Shown in pieces: positions 50,483 to 60,285 of a stretch of DNA of 64,000 nucleotides. The first letter of the stretch is position 1, and every line of letters starts with the position of its first letter. This DNA is from Candidatus Zixiibacteriota bacterium (GTDB lineage Bacteria; Zixibacteria; MSB-5A5; GN15; JAAZOE01). Location: contig JAGLON010000008.1 in NCBI GenBank assembly GCA_023138975.1, positions 186,001 to 250,000 of the forward strand, written 5' to 3'. Both the position numbers and the translations under genes were made by a program. Under the pieces are notes generated by a model. It saw only the letters and a program-made list of their open reading frames with translations. It did not search any database and was not told the origin of the DNA.

Positions 50483-52405
50483 ATGAGTTTCGTATTGCGT
50501 TATTTCACAATAAGCCTGTTAACCATCATTGTATTATCTGGATTAGTACAGTCACAAAAATTCGGTAAAATCTCCGAAGAAGATTGGAATACCCAGCCAC
50601 CGGAACAATTCCCCGAGGCGAAAGCAGTCATTATCTTTGATCATGCAGAAATGCTTATTACTGCTTATCCTTTTCGAGTAAAGATCGAACGTCATGTACG
50701 GATAAAAGTATTCAATAAAAATGGGGCCGACGATGCTCTGAATATTGCTATTCCCTATTTTCAGGATGATAACGTTAAAGCAATAAAAGCCCACACTATT
50801 AATTTGAACGGCAAAAAAACCAGTGTAAAGAAGCACTATACTATAAGCGCAGAAACATTTAAACAACGAATATTCACTTTCCCTGCTGTCGAAGATGGAG
50901 CGATTCTTGAATATAAATATATTCATGCTCATAAGCGCTTCACTTTTCTTGACCCTTGGTATTTTCAAAATAAGCTTTATACTCTGGAGTCTCGCTTCTC
51001 TGTAATTCCCTATCCCGGTTTTACATATTCTATATCCTCACATAATGTACCAGTAAAAAATAGGAAAGCTGTCGTTGAAGAAGTCAGGCTTATGAAAGTC
51101 CAGGCTAAGAAATTTACATGGATGATGAATGATATTGTGGCAAGAAAAAACGAACCTCTTTCCGGAGCCATTGAGGATTATAAACCTTCTCTTCATTTCC
51201 AATTAAGAACATATCGGGATGGATATAACGATTTGACTTATTATAAGCACTGGGGATACATTGGAGGCGGTATAATGAGTTGGCGAGATGACCTCATTGA
51301 AGAATGCGAGGATATTGTGCAAAGCCTGTCCGATTCTCTCTGTTCTCAATTGGAAAATCAAGATGATAGAATAAAAAGTTGCTACAGCTATGTGCGAGAT
51401 GAAATAGAAACACGGTACGATACGGATAATAAAAATTTTAAATATCTTCTTAAGAAGAAAGCTGCCGGACCGTCTGAAAAGAACATTCTCTTATCTATCC
51501 TGTTACAAAAGCAAGGTATCGAAGCATATCCGATGATGATAGGCACCCGAGATCTACATGAAGCTCTTACACCAGAAAACAGTCAATTAAATATGATTAA
51601 TCACACTATTTGCATCATCTCTCACGGTAGATATATTGATAGATATGCGACAGGACTCGACACAAGAGATAAAAATGCCATCTATCCGTATTTATCTTCT
51701 GAAGTTTTGGTTGAGAATGGGATTGTTATAGAGAAAGATTCTGTCTGGATGATACCCCTACGTCACCCGGAGCGGGATAACGGAATTGATGTGATGACGA
51801 CCTTAGTTATAAACACTGACAGGTCGGCCGTTTGCTCGACAACGATATCTATCAAGGGCTATAGTATGTCCGATTTTCGAGACATTGTATCAGATTCTGT
51901 ATCGTCAGACAAATGGCTTAAAAGGCTTTATGGTAATATAGAAATAGATCATTCCGTTCAGGATATTGTCGTAAGTTATGACGCCGAACAGGACAAAATC
52001 ACCTGCAATTTGGCCATACTTTTACCGGATTACTGTGACACAATTGACAAGAATCAAATCTTTGCTCCCTTTGTACTTTCAATGTTTGAAAATCCTTTTA
52101 TATCATCGACAAGAGTATTCCCGATTGATTTTCGATATACCAGTCATCATCGAAACTTCTTACGAATTATTCTGCCGGAAGAGCAAATAGTGCATCAATT
52201 GCCGGATAATATTGACCATAAATCAAAAGGCTTAGATTACTCTCGAGACTGTCGGGCTCAAAACAACTTGATAACTATAAAGGAATATTTTAGTATCCAC
52301 AAAACTTTCTACCCACGGGAAGATTATGAAGCCATAAAATCAACCTTTGATGCCATTGAAGCACTTCAGGAAGATCAAATACTCTTTACTGGGAGTACTC
52401 CATAA
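50483..52405 (+). CDS. Secreted DUF3857 protein with transglutaminase-like fold, catalytic Cys replaced
   Basis: A 640-residue protein with a signal peptide (LRYFTISLLTIIVLSGL) and a DUF3857 domain (about residues 40-230). In the transglutaminase-like region the segment KKAAGPSEKNILLSILLQ (about 330-345) has Ser where the sister protein has the active-site Cys (GDCKD). The His segment (MINHTICII) is kept. It is probably a non-enzymatic member. The start at 50483 has GGAGG about 8 bases upstream; the upstream in-frame ATG at 50438 lacks one. The next gene follows with no gap (52406). Confidence 0.82.
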   Translation: MSFVLRYFTISLLTIIVLSGLVQSQKFGKISEEDWNTQPPEQFPEAKAVIIFDHAEMLITAYPFRVKIERHVRIKVFNKNGADDALNIAIPYFQDDNVKAIKAHTINLNGKKTSVKKHYTISAETFKQRIFTFPAVEDGAILEYKYIHAHKRFTFLDPWYFQNKLYTLESRFSVIPYPGFTYSISSHNVPVKNRKAVVEEVRLMKVQAKKFTWMMNDIVARKNEPLSGAIEDYKPSLHFQLRTYRDGYNDLTYYKHWGYIGGGIMSWRDDLIEECEDIVQSLSDSLCSQLENQDDRIKSCYSYVRDEIETRYDTDNKNFKYLLKKKAAGPSEKNILLSILLQKQGIEAYPMMIGTRDLHEALTPENSQLNMINHTICIISHGRYIDRYATGLDTRDKNAIYPYLSSEVLVENGIVIEKDSVWMIPLRHPERDNGIDVMTTLVINTDRSAVCSTTISIKGYSMSDFRDIVSDSVSSDKWLKRLYGNIEIDHSVQDIVVSYDAEQDKITCNLAILLPDYCDTIDKNQIFAPFVLSMFENPFISSTRVFPIDFRYTSHHRNFLRIILPEEQIVHQLPDNIDHKSKGLDYSRDCRAQNNLITIKEYFSIHKTFYPREDYEAIKSTFDAIEALQEDQILFTGSTP

Positions 52406-54283
52406 ATGATCAGATTTGGAGCTGTTGTATTACTAGCACTTCTTATTCTAACTCATTGGATCGATAAGACAGTAGCTCAGGAATATTCTGAGATTAATAC
52501 TGCCGCAGTTGTTCAGTCTGAGGATATCAGTTTTGATATTCTCAAGAATGATAGAGCCATTTATACTGTCCACCGTAAAATTAAAGTTTTCAATTCGGAG
52601 GGCCAATTTCATGGTGGTATTCAACTGCTTGACTCAGAATTCATGAAATTGAAAAGCTTTACCGGTCTAATGTATAATTCTAACGGAGATACGATCGTCA
52701 CAATAGAAAAAAAGGATGGATTAAAAACTTGCGGATTCTCGGCTTTTTCTTTTTTTGACAAAGATTGTAGTTGGTTCTATTATTTAACCAGTCAGGACTA
52801 TCCATACACGATTGAATACTCCTATAAGATTGAAACGAAGTCTCTATTTTTCTGGCCAGAGTGGCATCCTCAAAGATCAATCCCAGTCAAACAATCAAAA
52901 TACACTCTTTCGACTCCTAAAGAGTTTGAATATATTTCACAGGTAAAAGGAAACATACCGCCACCGGAACAAATATCCAACAAAGGTAGAGAAATTGTAA
53001 TTTATGAAGTAACAGATATCATGCCTCTCAAGGAAGAAATGTATCCATATAATATCGAGTTATTTACGATAGGCGTTAAGTTTGCAGCGAATGAATATCA
53101 GTTAGACAAATACCGCTTTGCCGGGGGCAGTTGGAAAACTTTTGGGAATGACTACTATAAAATGGTGGACAATTGTTTCGCTTTAAATAATGAACAAAAG
53201 AAGTTGATTGAGCACCTTAAGAGTGAGTATCAAGACGAAAAACTCATTTGTGAGAAATTACACGAGGAACTCAGATCCGGAATAAGGTATGTGGCCATTC
53301 AGATTGGCATAGGAGGGTGGCGTCCCTCTCTGTCTAAGCATGTCTTTGAGAGAGGCTATGGCGATTGTAAGGACCTGTCGACTTTGTATGTTTCGATGCT
53401 AAATTATATTGGTATCAAGGCAAATTTGGCGGCAATAATGACCAAGGGCAAGGGCATTACTGATCCTTCTTTCCCATCCTTATACTTCAATCATGTGATT
53501 TTCTTTACGATTATTGATAATGACACAATCTGGTCAGATCCAACCTGCTCCTATTGTCACATTGGGGATTTACCATGGTGGGACGAGAATGTTTATGTCC
53601 TTGCCATAGATTCAACGGATAGCAAGATAGTCCAAACAGCAGCGTCAACCGCCGAGGATAACTACTGCATAAGAAACATAGAAATCAATATTCACAAAAA
53701 CCGTTCTGTGAATGTGAGCTATAAATTATCCGGCACAGGAAATATTGAATATAGGATAAAATCTCTTCTTCATCACTCTAACACAGATAAGATTAAATCA
53801 TTTTTACAGGAAGGTGACTTCCAATTAAGCAAGAAAGTGAAGTTTGATAGTGTCATTGTGAGCGATAATAACCATCCGACTATTTTCGCGACCAGCAGGA
53901 TTAGAAATGCCATCCAATCAACTGATAATAAAAAATATTTGACATTCATTTTTTGCTCCACCTTTCGCGAAAGGGAATGCGTAAAACTCACCGACCGAGT
54001 CTTTCCTCTTGATTTGCGAAACCCAATAACTTATGCTGATTCAATTATTATCAACATTCCTCCCGAGTGGAAAATAAGCCAACTTCCGGATCCTGTTAAC
54101 TATGTAGATGAATTTGGCTCCTTGAAAATAAACTGTACTTTAACTGAATCACAGATAATCGTTTCTCGCATCAGGCAAAGCTTTAAGTATTACATTTCAA
54201 CTGATATGTTGTCGGCGTTTAACACTCACTTGAAAACAATTGATGAACTAATGATTGATTATATCGCTTTTATTCCTCAATAA
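52406..54283 (+). CDS. Secreted DUF3857/transglutaminase-like protein with complete triad
   Basis: A 625-residue protein with a signal peptide (FGAVVLLALLILTHWI). DUF3857 is at about residues 35-220. The transglutaminase-like core has Cys in GYGDCKDLSTLYVSML (about 312-326), His in YFNHVIFF (about 370) and Asp in WSDPT (about 383), a complete catalytic triad. It starts directly after the upstream gene's stop. The two form an active/inactive pair that probably act on the same extracytoplasmic substrate, which is unknown. Confidence 0.88.
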   Translation: MIRFGAVVLLALLILTHWIDKTVAQEYSEINTAAVVQSEDISFDILKNDRAIYTVHRKIKVFNSEGQFHGGIQLLDSEFMKLKSFTGLMYNSNGDTIVTIEKKDGLKTCGFSAFSFFDKDCSWFYYLTSQDYPYTIEYSYKIETKSLFFWPEWHPQRSIPVKQSKYTLSTPKEFEYISQVKGNIPPPEQISNKGREIVIYEVTDIMPLKEEMYPYNIELFTIGVKFAANEYQLDKYRFAGGSWKTFGNDYYKMVDNCFALNNEQKKLIEHLKSEYQDEKLICEKLHEELRSGIRYVAIQIGIGGWRPSLSKHVFERGYGDCKDLSTLYVSMLNYIGIKANLAAIMTKGKGITDPSFPSLYFNHVIFFTIIDNDTIWSDPTCSYCHIGDLPWWDENVYVLAIDSTDSKIVQTAASTAEDNYCIRNIEINIHKNRSVNVSYKLSGTGNIEYRIKSLLHHSNTDKIKSFLQEGDFQLSKKVKFDSVIVSDNNHPTIFATSRIRNAIQSTDNKKYLTFIFCSTFRERECVKLTDRVFPLDLRNPITYADSIIINIPPEWKISQLPDPVNYVDEFGSLKINCTLTESQIIVSRIRQSFKYYISTDMLSAFNTHLKTIDELMIDYIAFIPQ

Positions 54284-54415
54284 CCAGTGTAAGAATAATC
54301 TGAGTTTTAATTGAGTTTTTTATGTCCCGAATTATAAAATTCACTGAAAGTCAAGAGTACTTTTCCATCTCCTAAAGTTGAGAAGTGAGCGACTCAGGTA
54401 GCAAGTTAGTTGCAG

Positions 54416-54781
54416 CTATATCCATACATTTGTCTCTGCAGTCATATCTCCCCCAGAATCGCCAGTATTTACTGTATTTTCAGGTTCGACAAGTATAATC
54501 TTGCATTCCTTGTCAGCGAACGGCTTGTGCTCGATACCCTTGGGGACAACGAACATCTCTCCTTCCCTAAGATCAACGCTGCTGTCACGGAAATCAATCC
54601 TCATCGCTCCCTCAAGAACTATGAATACTTCGTCAGTATCAGCATGCTTGTGCCAGATAAAATCACCTTGAAATCGACCCAGTTTGAAGTGGTAATCGTT
54701 CATCTGTGCGATGATTTTCGGTGAAAAATGCTCTGAAAACTTGGCGAATTTATCTTCGAAGTTAATCGGTGATTGCTTCAT
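54416..54781 (-). CDS. Cupin-domain protein
   Basis: A 121-residue single-domain cupin. [21 protein letters not shown] gives motif 1 with the His-x-His and Glu metal ligands, and [19 protein letters not shown] gives motif 2 with the second His. It has the usual length for a small cupin, with no other domain. The substrate is unknown. A GGAGAG Shine-Dalgarno lies 6-10 bases before the ATG at 54781. Confidence 0.85.
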   Translation of the reverse strand: MKQSPINFEDKFAKFSEHFSPKIIAQMNDYHFKLGRFQGDFIWHKHADTDEVFIVLEGAMRIDFRDSSVDLREGEMFVVPKGIEHKPFADKECKIILVEPENTVNTGDSGGDMTAETNVWI

Positions 54782-54928
54782 AAATCTCTCCTGATATTTC
54801 CGTAATTATCATCCCGGTTGTTTATCATTCTATTATCAATAGCAATATACATGATAACTGGGTATAATCCGCCTGCATTTTACTGAGCAGGCGAATCAAT
54901 CATTTTTGAGACACCTATAAGTCAATAC

Positions 54929-55612
54929 TTAAAAGTTATAAGCAAAACCCAGCATCAAACGGGGCTCAATTTTCGGTTGGTCTATCGCATTATCAGCATC
55001 GTCATAGGTGTAGCCGTCGCGACCATTGGAATCGTCACCATCCGGGGAATACATTGTATCATGACCTGTGAGACTAGATTTAAAGTAGTAATCAATCCCG
55101 AGGTGCAGAACAAGATCAAATTTAGGGCTTATCTTAAAAAATGATTCAAGCCCGCCGCCTATCCCCCACTGATTACTTTTTACATCAAAGTCCTCATTTC
55201 CACCGATGTACTTAAAATTACTAACAAAACGGGCATGGCGAGGACCGCCAAACACATAGGCGCGCTGTAAATTAAAGATTTTAACCGGATATAGCATATC
55301 CAGCCTAAAATCAATCTGCCTGCCTTTTTTTTCAGGAATGCCGTTGGTGGCATCATTGATAAAAACCTGTCGAGCTTCAGCAGACAGCCCTGGTTCTACC
55401 GAAGTGTACCCCAGAGCTAAACGGAGAGTCATCGGAAACTCAGCGGATAGATTACTAACCATACCGTACGCCTGGAATCCAGGTCCGCCATAATAACCAA
55501 ACTCAAATCCTCCCGTTAATACCGGACCGTCTGACTCGAGTGTTTCTCCGGCGGCAATAGTCATATTAAATAATAGTAGAACCCCCGCTATTACTAAAAA
55601 GACTCGTAACAT
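54929..55612 (-). CDS. Outer-membrane beta-barrel-like protein
   Basis: A 227-residue protein with a signal peptide (LRVFLVIAGVLLLFNM) and a pattern of alternating hydrophobic residues that fits an eight-stranded barrel, ending in aromatic FAYNF (a C-terminal Phe). GFEFGYYGGPGFQAYG and GGLESFFKISPKFDLVLHLG are typical strands. A charged loop near residue 190 contains DGDDSNGRDGY. It indicates a diderm envelope. Function unknown, porin-like or OmpX/W-like. Confidence 0.78.
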   Translation of the reverse strand: MLRVFLVIAGVLLLFNMTIAAGETLESDGPVLTGGFEFGYYGGPGFQAYGMVSNLSAEFPMTLRLALGYTSVEPGLSAEARQVFINDATNGIPEKKGRQIDFRLDMLYPVKIFNLQRAYVFGGPRHARFVSNFKYIGGNEDFDVKSNQWGIGGGLESFFKISPKFDLVLHLGIDYYFKSSLTGHDTMYSPDGDDSNGRDGYTYDDADNAIDQPKIEPRLMLGFAYNF

Positions 55613-55879
55613 ATCTGCACCCTATCCTTTCGAATTGTTATTTCATAGCCATAGTGATCTAAACACAAATCCATCTAACAATCATAGACTATTATAGTAC
55701 TCTTTTAATCGTCATCAAAGCTGTTATTCTTGAAACGGAGAGTAAAACTGGTCATAATTAATTCAGTTCATACTGCTTTGTGCAGGTAGTATACAAGCTT
55801 TTTGCAAAAACCCATCAGCTTTATTATTCAGTAAACCATTACTATCTATACAGATGGCTACATAGTAACTTTGACTAAC

Positions 55880-55907
55880 AAAAGATGCCCTAAGAAAGGC
55901 ATCTTTT
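55880..55907. terminator. Bidirectional terminator
   Basis: AAAAGATGCC (55880-55889) and GGCATCTTTT (55898-55907) form a perfect 10-base stem with an 8-base loop; T-rich sequence follows on both strands. It is downstream of the peroxiredoxin gene on the minus strand. The rest of the 325-base gap 55613-55937 shows no gene. Confidence 0.85.
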
Positions 55908-55937
55908 GTTTATTTTATTTATTCGTAGTGATCACTT

Positions 55938-56648
55938 CTACTCAGGCTGCCAGACTTTCCATACTTTTCCGACCAAATCGGGTCCCGGTTTTAGAGTCGG
56001 CTTTCCCGGTTCCCATCCGGCAGGACAAGCCTCGGCACCTTTGGTTTTTCTGACAAGTTGAAAAGCATGCACCTGCCGGATTGTTTCCTCGATTTTTCGA
56101 CCAACAGGTGGTGTCATCACCTCCATCGCCTGAACAACTCCGTCAGGATCAATTATAAACCGTCCACGAATATTAATTCCGTTTGCCTCGTCATAAACTC
56201 CGTAAACTTTTCCCAGATTACCAGATCCATCAGATACCATAGGCCAAGGAATGCCTTTCTTGGTCATTTTGGACAGTTCTTCCTCTTCCCATATTTTATG
56301 CACAAAGGCACTATCAGTTGATACAGATAAAACTTCAACCCCGAGTTTTTGAAGTTCATCAAACTTACCGGCGACCGCCGATAATTCGGTCGGTCAGACA
56401 AAAGTAAAATCGCCCGGATAGAAACAGATTAAGACCCATTTACCCAAATAGTCCGATAGTTTGATATTTATAAATTTCCCCTTGTGATAAGCGGGGGCTT
56501 CAAAGTCCGGCGCCTTACCGCCAACTCTTACCATAACCATTGTCTTTTCTCCTATATTAGCCTCTTTTTTTGTCTCATCTTCCGTCTCGGCGGCCTCACC
56601 AATTACAGTTCCGGTCGGTTTAGCACATCCAACAGGCTCATCTGGCAT
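55938..56648 (-). CDS. prxU: Selenocysteine peroxiredoxin (PrxU-like), in-frame TGA at the catalytic position
   Basis: A 236-residue 2-Cys-type peroxiredoxin if the TGA at 56394-56396 is read as selenocysteine 85. The reading frame is open on both sides and joins exactly: GDFTFV-U-PTELSA, where nearly all peroxiredoxins have C at that place. The resolving Cys is kept in EACPAGW (Cys208). The N-terminal VGCAKPTG segment is, to my knowledge, typical of PrxU proteins. It starts at 56648 after AAGGAGG. Short hairpins follow the TGA (56365-56396) and could serve as a bacterial SECIS. A nonsense mutation is the alternative, but the exact position argues against it. Confidence 0.88.
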
Positions 56649-56909
56649 ATAACCTCCTTATTATTGTTTTAAAACCATAATCTCTTTTTTGCATTATAAT
56701 ATCAATTGAGGGCAAATAATATATAATAATTAACAGGATATATTACACCTCTTTTACATTCTTACCTATGATTACAATTCGAGAAATATTTTTACTTCAG
56801 GATAACTCATTGAAAGTCGGGCAAATAAAACACTTCATAAAACAAGGAATGAACTCTTCACTATTGAGTGCTCTATTATGATTTAGTTTTCTTTTACTAA
56901 CAAAACTTT

Positions 56910-57260
56910 TTACAGTTTTATTCCAGCAGAATTTAATATGGTAACCATTAGCCAATAACAAAGGATTGTGATTCCACTTGAAATTGACAGGCTAAGGTAG
57001 AAGTTAAGTCCGGCTTTTAAGAGTAATGGTAAAGAAACAAATAAAGCTAACGATGGAATAACAAGCCAAAAGACACTGGTTGCCAGAGAACTAACTTTTG
57101 TCACATCCTTTGTATCAACATAGAGCCAAATCATAGCCAGCACAGAAACAATAGGAATTGACGCCAGTAACGCGCCAAAAAAGGAACTCCGTTTTGCTAT
57201 CTCTGAAATTGCGACAATTGAAGCCGTTGTGATAACTATTTTAATTATGTAGTACATCAT
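56910..57260 (-). CDS. Small DUF3147-like membrane protein
   Basis: A 116-residue protein with four membrane segments and the DUF3147 layout (EIAKRSSFFGALLASIPIVSVLAMIWLYVDT near the start, then LPLLLKAGLNFYLSLS). I chose the ATG at 57260, since GGGGGAGG lies 6 bases upstream; the upstream in-frame ATG at 57278 is inside that site. Function unknown; a small transporter-like protein. About 260 bases without a gene precede the peroxiredoxin. Confidence 0.75.
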   Translation of the reverse strand: MMYYIIKIVITTASIVAISEIAKRSSFFGALLASIPIVSVLAMIWLYVDTKDVTKVSSLATSVFWLVIPSLALFVSLPLLLKAGLNFYLSLSISSGITILCYWLMVTILNSAGIKL

Positions 57261-57442
57261 ATGAGCCTCCCCCGCCAAAGCAGATACTTAGACAGGATGA
57301 ATAATGGTCTAATAGAAGCATTTTTCATTAGAGATATATTTAGTCTTGTTTCGCAGAAAGTCAACTATATTTTTTATGCCTTGTATTATTCGGGTGGTTT
57401 GTATTTTACTACTGTATATTTAAGTTATCAAAACGACAAAAA

Positions 57443-57991
57443 CTATCCAAAAAAATCACTGATATCACACTTGAGTAGTGAATTGTAACGGGGCTTAGAA
57501 AATTTGAGAAGACTCTTTTGACTCTCGTAAAGCTTAAGTAAGTCACCCAATCGAGATTGATAGTATGAAATTTCATGAGAGTCGGTTAAAAATAATATTT
57601 GGAGAGCCCTGTCGTTTTGTAGTGCTATCTCACAAAGTTTGTCAAGGAAATTTAACGATTTGAGTTCACTAGCAAGCAAACTATGCTCTATAGCATACAT
57701 TGGTTCAGTTTGCTCCATCCTGAGAAGCAAATAACTTAAGGAATTCTGCTTGTCTGGAATTTCCTGTGCAGTCTTTGGATTTCCCTTGACTACATCTTTT
57801 ACCTTCTTCCACTGATTCTTTCTGCCTTCCACTATCTGTTGATAATTTTCTTGTAGTGTAAGAAAAGATTGGTATTCTCTCTCGTTCCTGGTGCTTTTAA
57901 TTTCACAACTAAAGATTACGAGAGCAACTATCAATCCAAGTACAGTAGCAAGATTTGCAAAAGTTTGAACTGTCTCTGCAGTATTGATCAT
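57443..57991 (-). CDS. Hypothetical protein with one membrane segment
   Basis: A 182-residue protein with a single N-terminal membrane segment (ANLATVLGLIVALVIFSCEI) and a helical cytoplasmic part rich in Gln, Glu and Lys (a coiled-coil-like stretch around residues 30-80). I chose the ATG at 57991, with GGAGG 8 bases upstream; the longer in-frame ATG at 58045 has none. No family recognised. Confidence 0.6.
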   Translation of the reverse strand: MINTAETVQTFANLATVLGLIVALVIFSCEIKSTRNEREYQSFLTLQENYQQIVEGRKNQWKKVKDVVKGNPKTAQEIPDKQNSLSYLLLRMEQTEPMYAIEHSLLASELKSLNFLDKLCEIALQNDRALQILFLTDSHEISYYQSRLGDLLKLYESQKSLLKFSKPRYNSLLKCDISDFFG

Positions 57992-58077
57992 CTCGTTGCC
58001 TCCGACAAAGTATGGTTGATTAAAAACCAACCATACATTTATCAACTATATTTTCATAGCTTATGCTTTGATGCTTC

Positions 58078-58767
58078 TTAATCTTCAGTACGTCCAATAA
58101 ACTTGTAAATTGCCGCACCAATGGTAGCCCCGACAATTGGCGCTAACCAAAACAGCCACAGTTGAGCAACGGCCCAATCGCCAACAAAAATCGCGACACC
58201 GGTGCTTCGTGCCGGATTTACAGAGGTGTTGGTCACCGGAATACTGATTAAATGAATCAAGGTCAGACAAAGACCAATTGCTATCGGAGCCAAACCCTGC
58301 GGCGCTCGTTTATCCGTAGCGCCGAGAATGACCAGCAGAAACATCATGGTCATTACAACTTCAATGATCAAGGCAGAAACCAGGGAATAACCGCCCGGTG
58401 AATGAGCTCCATAACCATTTGACGCAAAACCTGCTGAAACATCAAAACCAGCCTGCCCGCTGGCAATGAGATAAAGCACTCCTCCAGCGGTAATGGCTCC
58501 AAGAACCTGAGCAACAATGTACGGAGGCAATTCTTTCGCCGGAAATCGCCCGCCCGCCCACAGTCCGACCGAAACGGCCGGGTTTAGATGACATCCGGAG
58601 ATATGACCAATCGCAAAGGCCATAGTAAGTACTGTCAAACCAAACGCCAGAGAAACCCCGAGCAAGCCAATGCCGACATCAGGAAACGACGCGGCTATCA
58701 CCGCACTTCCGCACCCTCCAAGAACGAGCCAAAAAGTACCAAAATACTCAGCCGTATACTTTTTCAT
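58078..58767 (-). CDS. aqpZ: Aquaporin (AqpZ-type)
   Basis: A 229-residue MIP channel with six membrane segments. The two NPA motifs are [11 protein letters not shown] (first half) and [15 protein letters not shown] (second half). The selectivity-filter Arg follows the second NPA (NPARS) and His in the LIHLISIPV segment fits a water-selective aquaporin more than a glycerol facilitator. I chose the ATG at 58767 after GAGAGG. Probably water balance; the neighbour encodes an ammonium channel, but no operon is implied. Confidence 0.92.
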   Translation of the reverse strand: MKKYTAEYFGTFWLVLGGCGSAVIAASFPDVGIGLLGVSLAFGLTVLTMAFAIGHISGCHLNPAVSVGLWAGGRFPAKELPPYIVAQVLGAITAGGVLYLIASGQAGFDVSAGFASNGYGAHSPGGYSLVSALIIEVVMTMMFLLVILGATDKRAPQGLAPIAIGLCLTLIHLISIPVTNTSVNPARSTGVAIFVGDWAVAQLWLFWLAPIVGATIGAAIYKFIGRTED

Positions 58768-58951
58768 AGTTCCTCTCCTACATGAGGTCAAGTCTGGTTT
58801 TGCTCTGATATTAGGCAACTCTTTTCAATAACAGCTTATCTTTTCATAGAGCATATTTCAACAAAAATATAAATAGCATAATACAAGATTTAAAAACAGC
58901 AGAACCTGAGATAGGCTCTGCCGTTTAGTAATTAATACTTTCATATCTAAA

Positions 58952-60034
58952 CTAGTCAACCATAAATTCCTCGGAATCAATGTATGGAGTGTTCCTTCTC
59001 CCTACCAAAGCCAGAATTTTCCCAACAATAAGCCCCGACAAAATCGCCAGCACAGCAGTGATTAAGATTCCTTTAAATTGATTGCCCATGCTTACTCCAT
59101 CGACAACAACCATAGCCACAAGGCCGCCAAAAAGTCCCGGCAGACCATGAAGATGTAAAACGCCACAGGTGTCGATTTTCTTTATAGCAGCCTGGTTCCG
59201 ACCTTGTATAACCGCATATCCGACGGTTGAAATCAAACCGGCACACAGACCAATTAAAATGGCATAGCCCGGAGAAACTTTATCACAGGTTGAGCCAATC
59301 GCCACACCGCCGGCCAAAGCCGCATTGGCGATATCGGCAATATCGACTTTTCCTCTGATTTTCAACGACGCAATGTAAGTCGCCAGAGTCGATCCACACA
59401 AGGCAAAGATAACATTGACAATCGTCGAGGGGATTTCCTGTGCCGGGACCAGAGCGGCACAGAAAGACGGCCAGAAAACCCACAGGACCATACTTCCCAA
59501 GAGGGAAAAGCGATCACTTGTATTATCAGATTCTATAGGTGTTTCAAACTCTTTCTTGGTCGTCATAGAATAGGCAACACCTATCCCGAACAACGCTCCG
59601 AAAGCATGAATAACTATTGAGCCTCCAGTATCAACAAAGGTACCATGCGTAACTAAGCCTAAACCACCTTCCAGAAGTATCCATTCATTGAATGCGTAAA
59701 ACGGTATGAAAAGAAGTCCCAATATCATGTACTGATACATCTTGAGGCGACCAAGGACAGCTCCGGCGCAGATAAGAAGGCTGGCAGCTCCAAATTCCGC
59801 CAATATCAATCTTTCTATGTCCGAATCAACACCGCCTAAGATTCCCAGACTATCCTTAAGGAAGTACAATGGGATAGAAACGCTGACGAGTAAAAACGTA
59901 GCAGTAATAGCCGAACGACCATACTTTTTCACAAAGACCATAAGAAAGCCAAAACCCACAAGAAGCATGGCCATAATATGAATTGCACGCACGTACTGCT
60001 GGACTTCAAGAATAGATGATAATTCATCGTGCAT
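58952..60034 (-). CDS. Rh-type ammonium/ammonia channel
   Basis: A 360-residue Amt/Rh-family protein with about 11 membrane segments. DTGGSIVIHAFGALFGIGVAY and DTCGVLHLHGLPGLFGGL are the Rh-group versions of the family motifs (Rh: GGSM.IH.FGAYFG and DTCGVHNLHGMPG), with the twin pore His present. It is likely to conduct ammonia or ammonium (perhaps carbon dioxide). The ATG at 60034 follows AAGGAG. No PII regulator gene is adjacent, unlike classical amtB. Confidence 0.88.
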   Translation of the reverse strand: MHDELSSILEVQQYVRAIHIMAMLLVGFGFLMVFVKKYGRSAITATFLLVSVSIPLYFLKDSLGILGGVDSDIERLILAEFGAASLLICAGAVLGRLKMYQYMILGLLFIPFYAFNEWILLEGGLGLVTHGTFVDTGGSIVIHAFGALFGIGVAYSMTTKKEFETPIESDNTSDRFSLLGSMVLWVFWPSFCAALVPAQEIPSTIVNVIFALCGSTLATYIASLKIRGKVDIADIANAALAGGVAIGSTCDKVSPGYAILIGLCAGLISTVGYAVIQGRNQAAIKKIDTCGVLHLHGLPGLFGGLVAMVVVDGVSMGNQFKGILITAVLAILSGLIVGKILALVGRRNTPYIDSEEFMVD

Positions 60035-60285
60035 CGTAAATTCTCCTTGCCTCAACCTATTGCTTTTAGGTTAAACTAAATACTTACACATTGAAATTTA
60101 AGACGGGAATTTATACTACCAAAAGGTCAATGTCAACCACCCTGGAAGAACTTATTTTGTAGTAAATAGAACCGCTTTACATAATCAATCTTTTATTGTA
60201 GAATACTTTCACATATCTGACAAATGCCAACGTATTACCTTCTAATATAATAAACGAATATAAATCTTCAAAAATACAGGTCATT

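Noticed and set aside
55938..56303. Two separate genes for the peroxiredoxin region
   Set aside because: The frames join exactly across the TGA with the family's motif on both sides, so one selenoprotein gene is the better reading.
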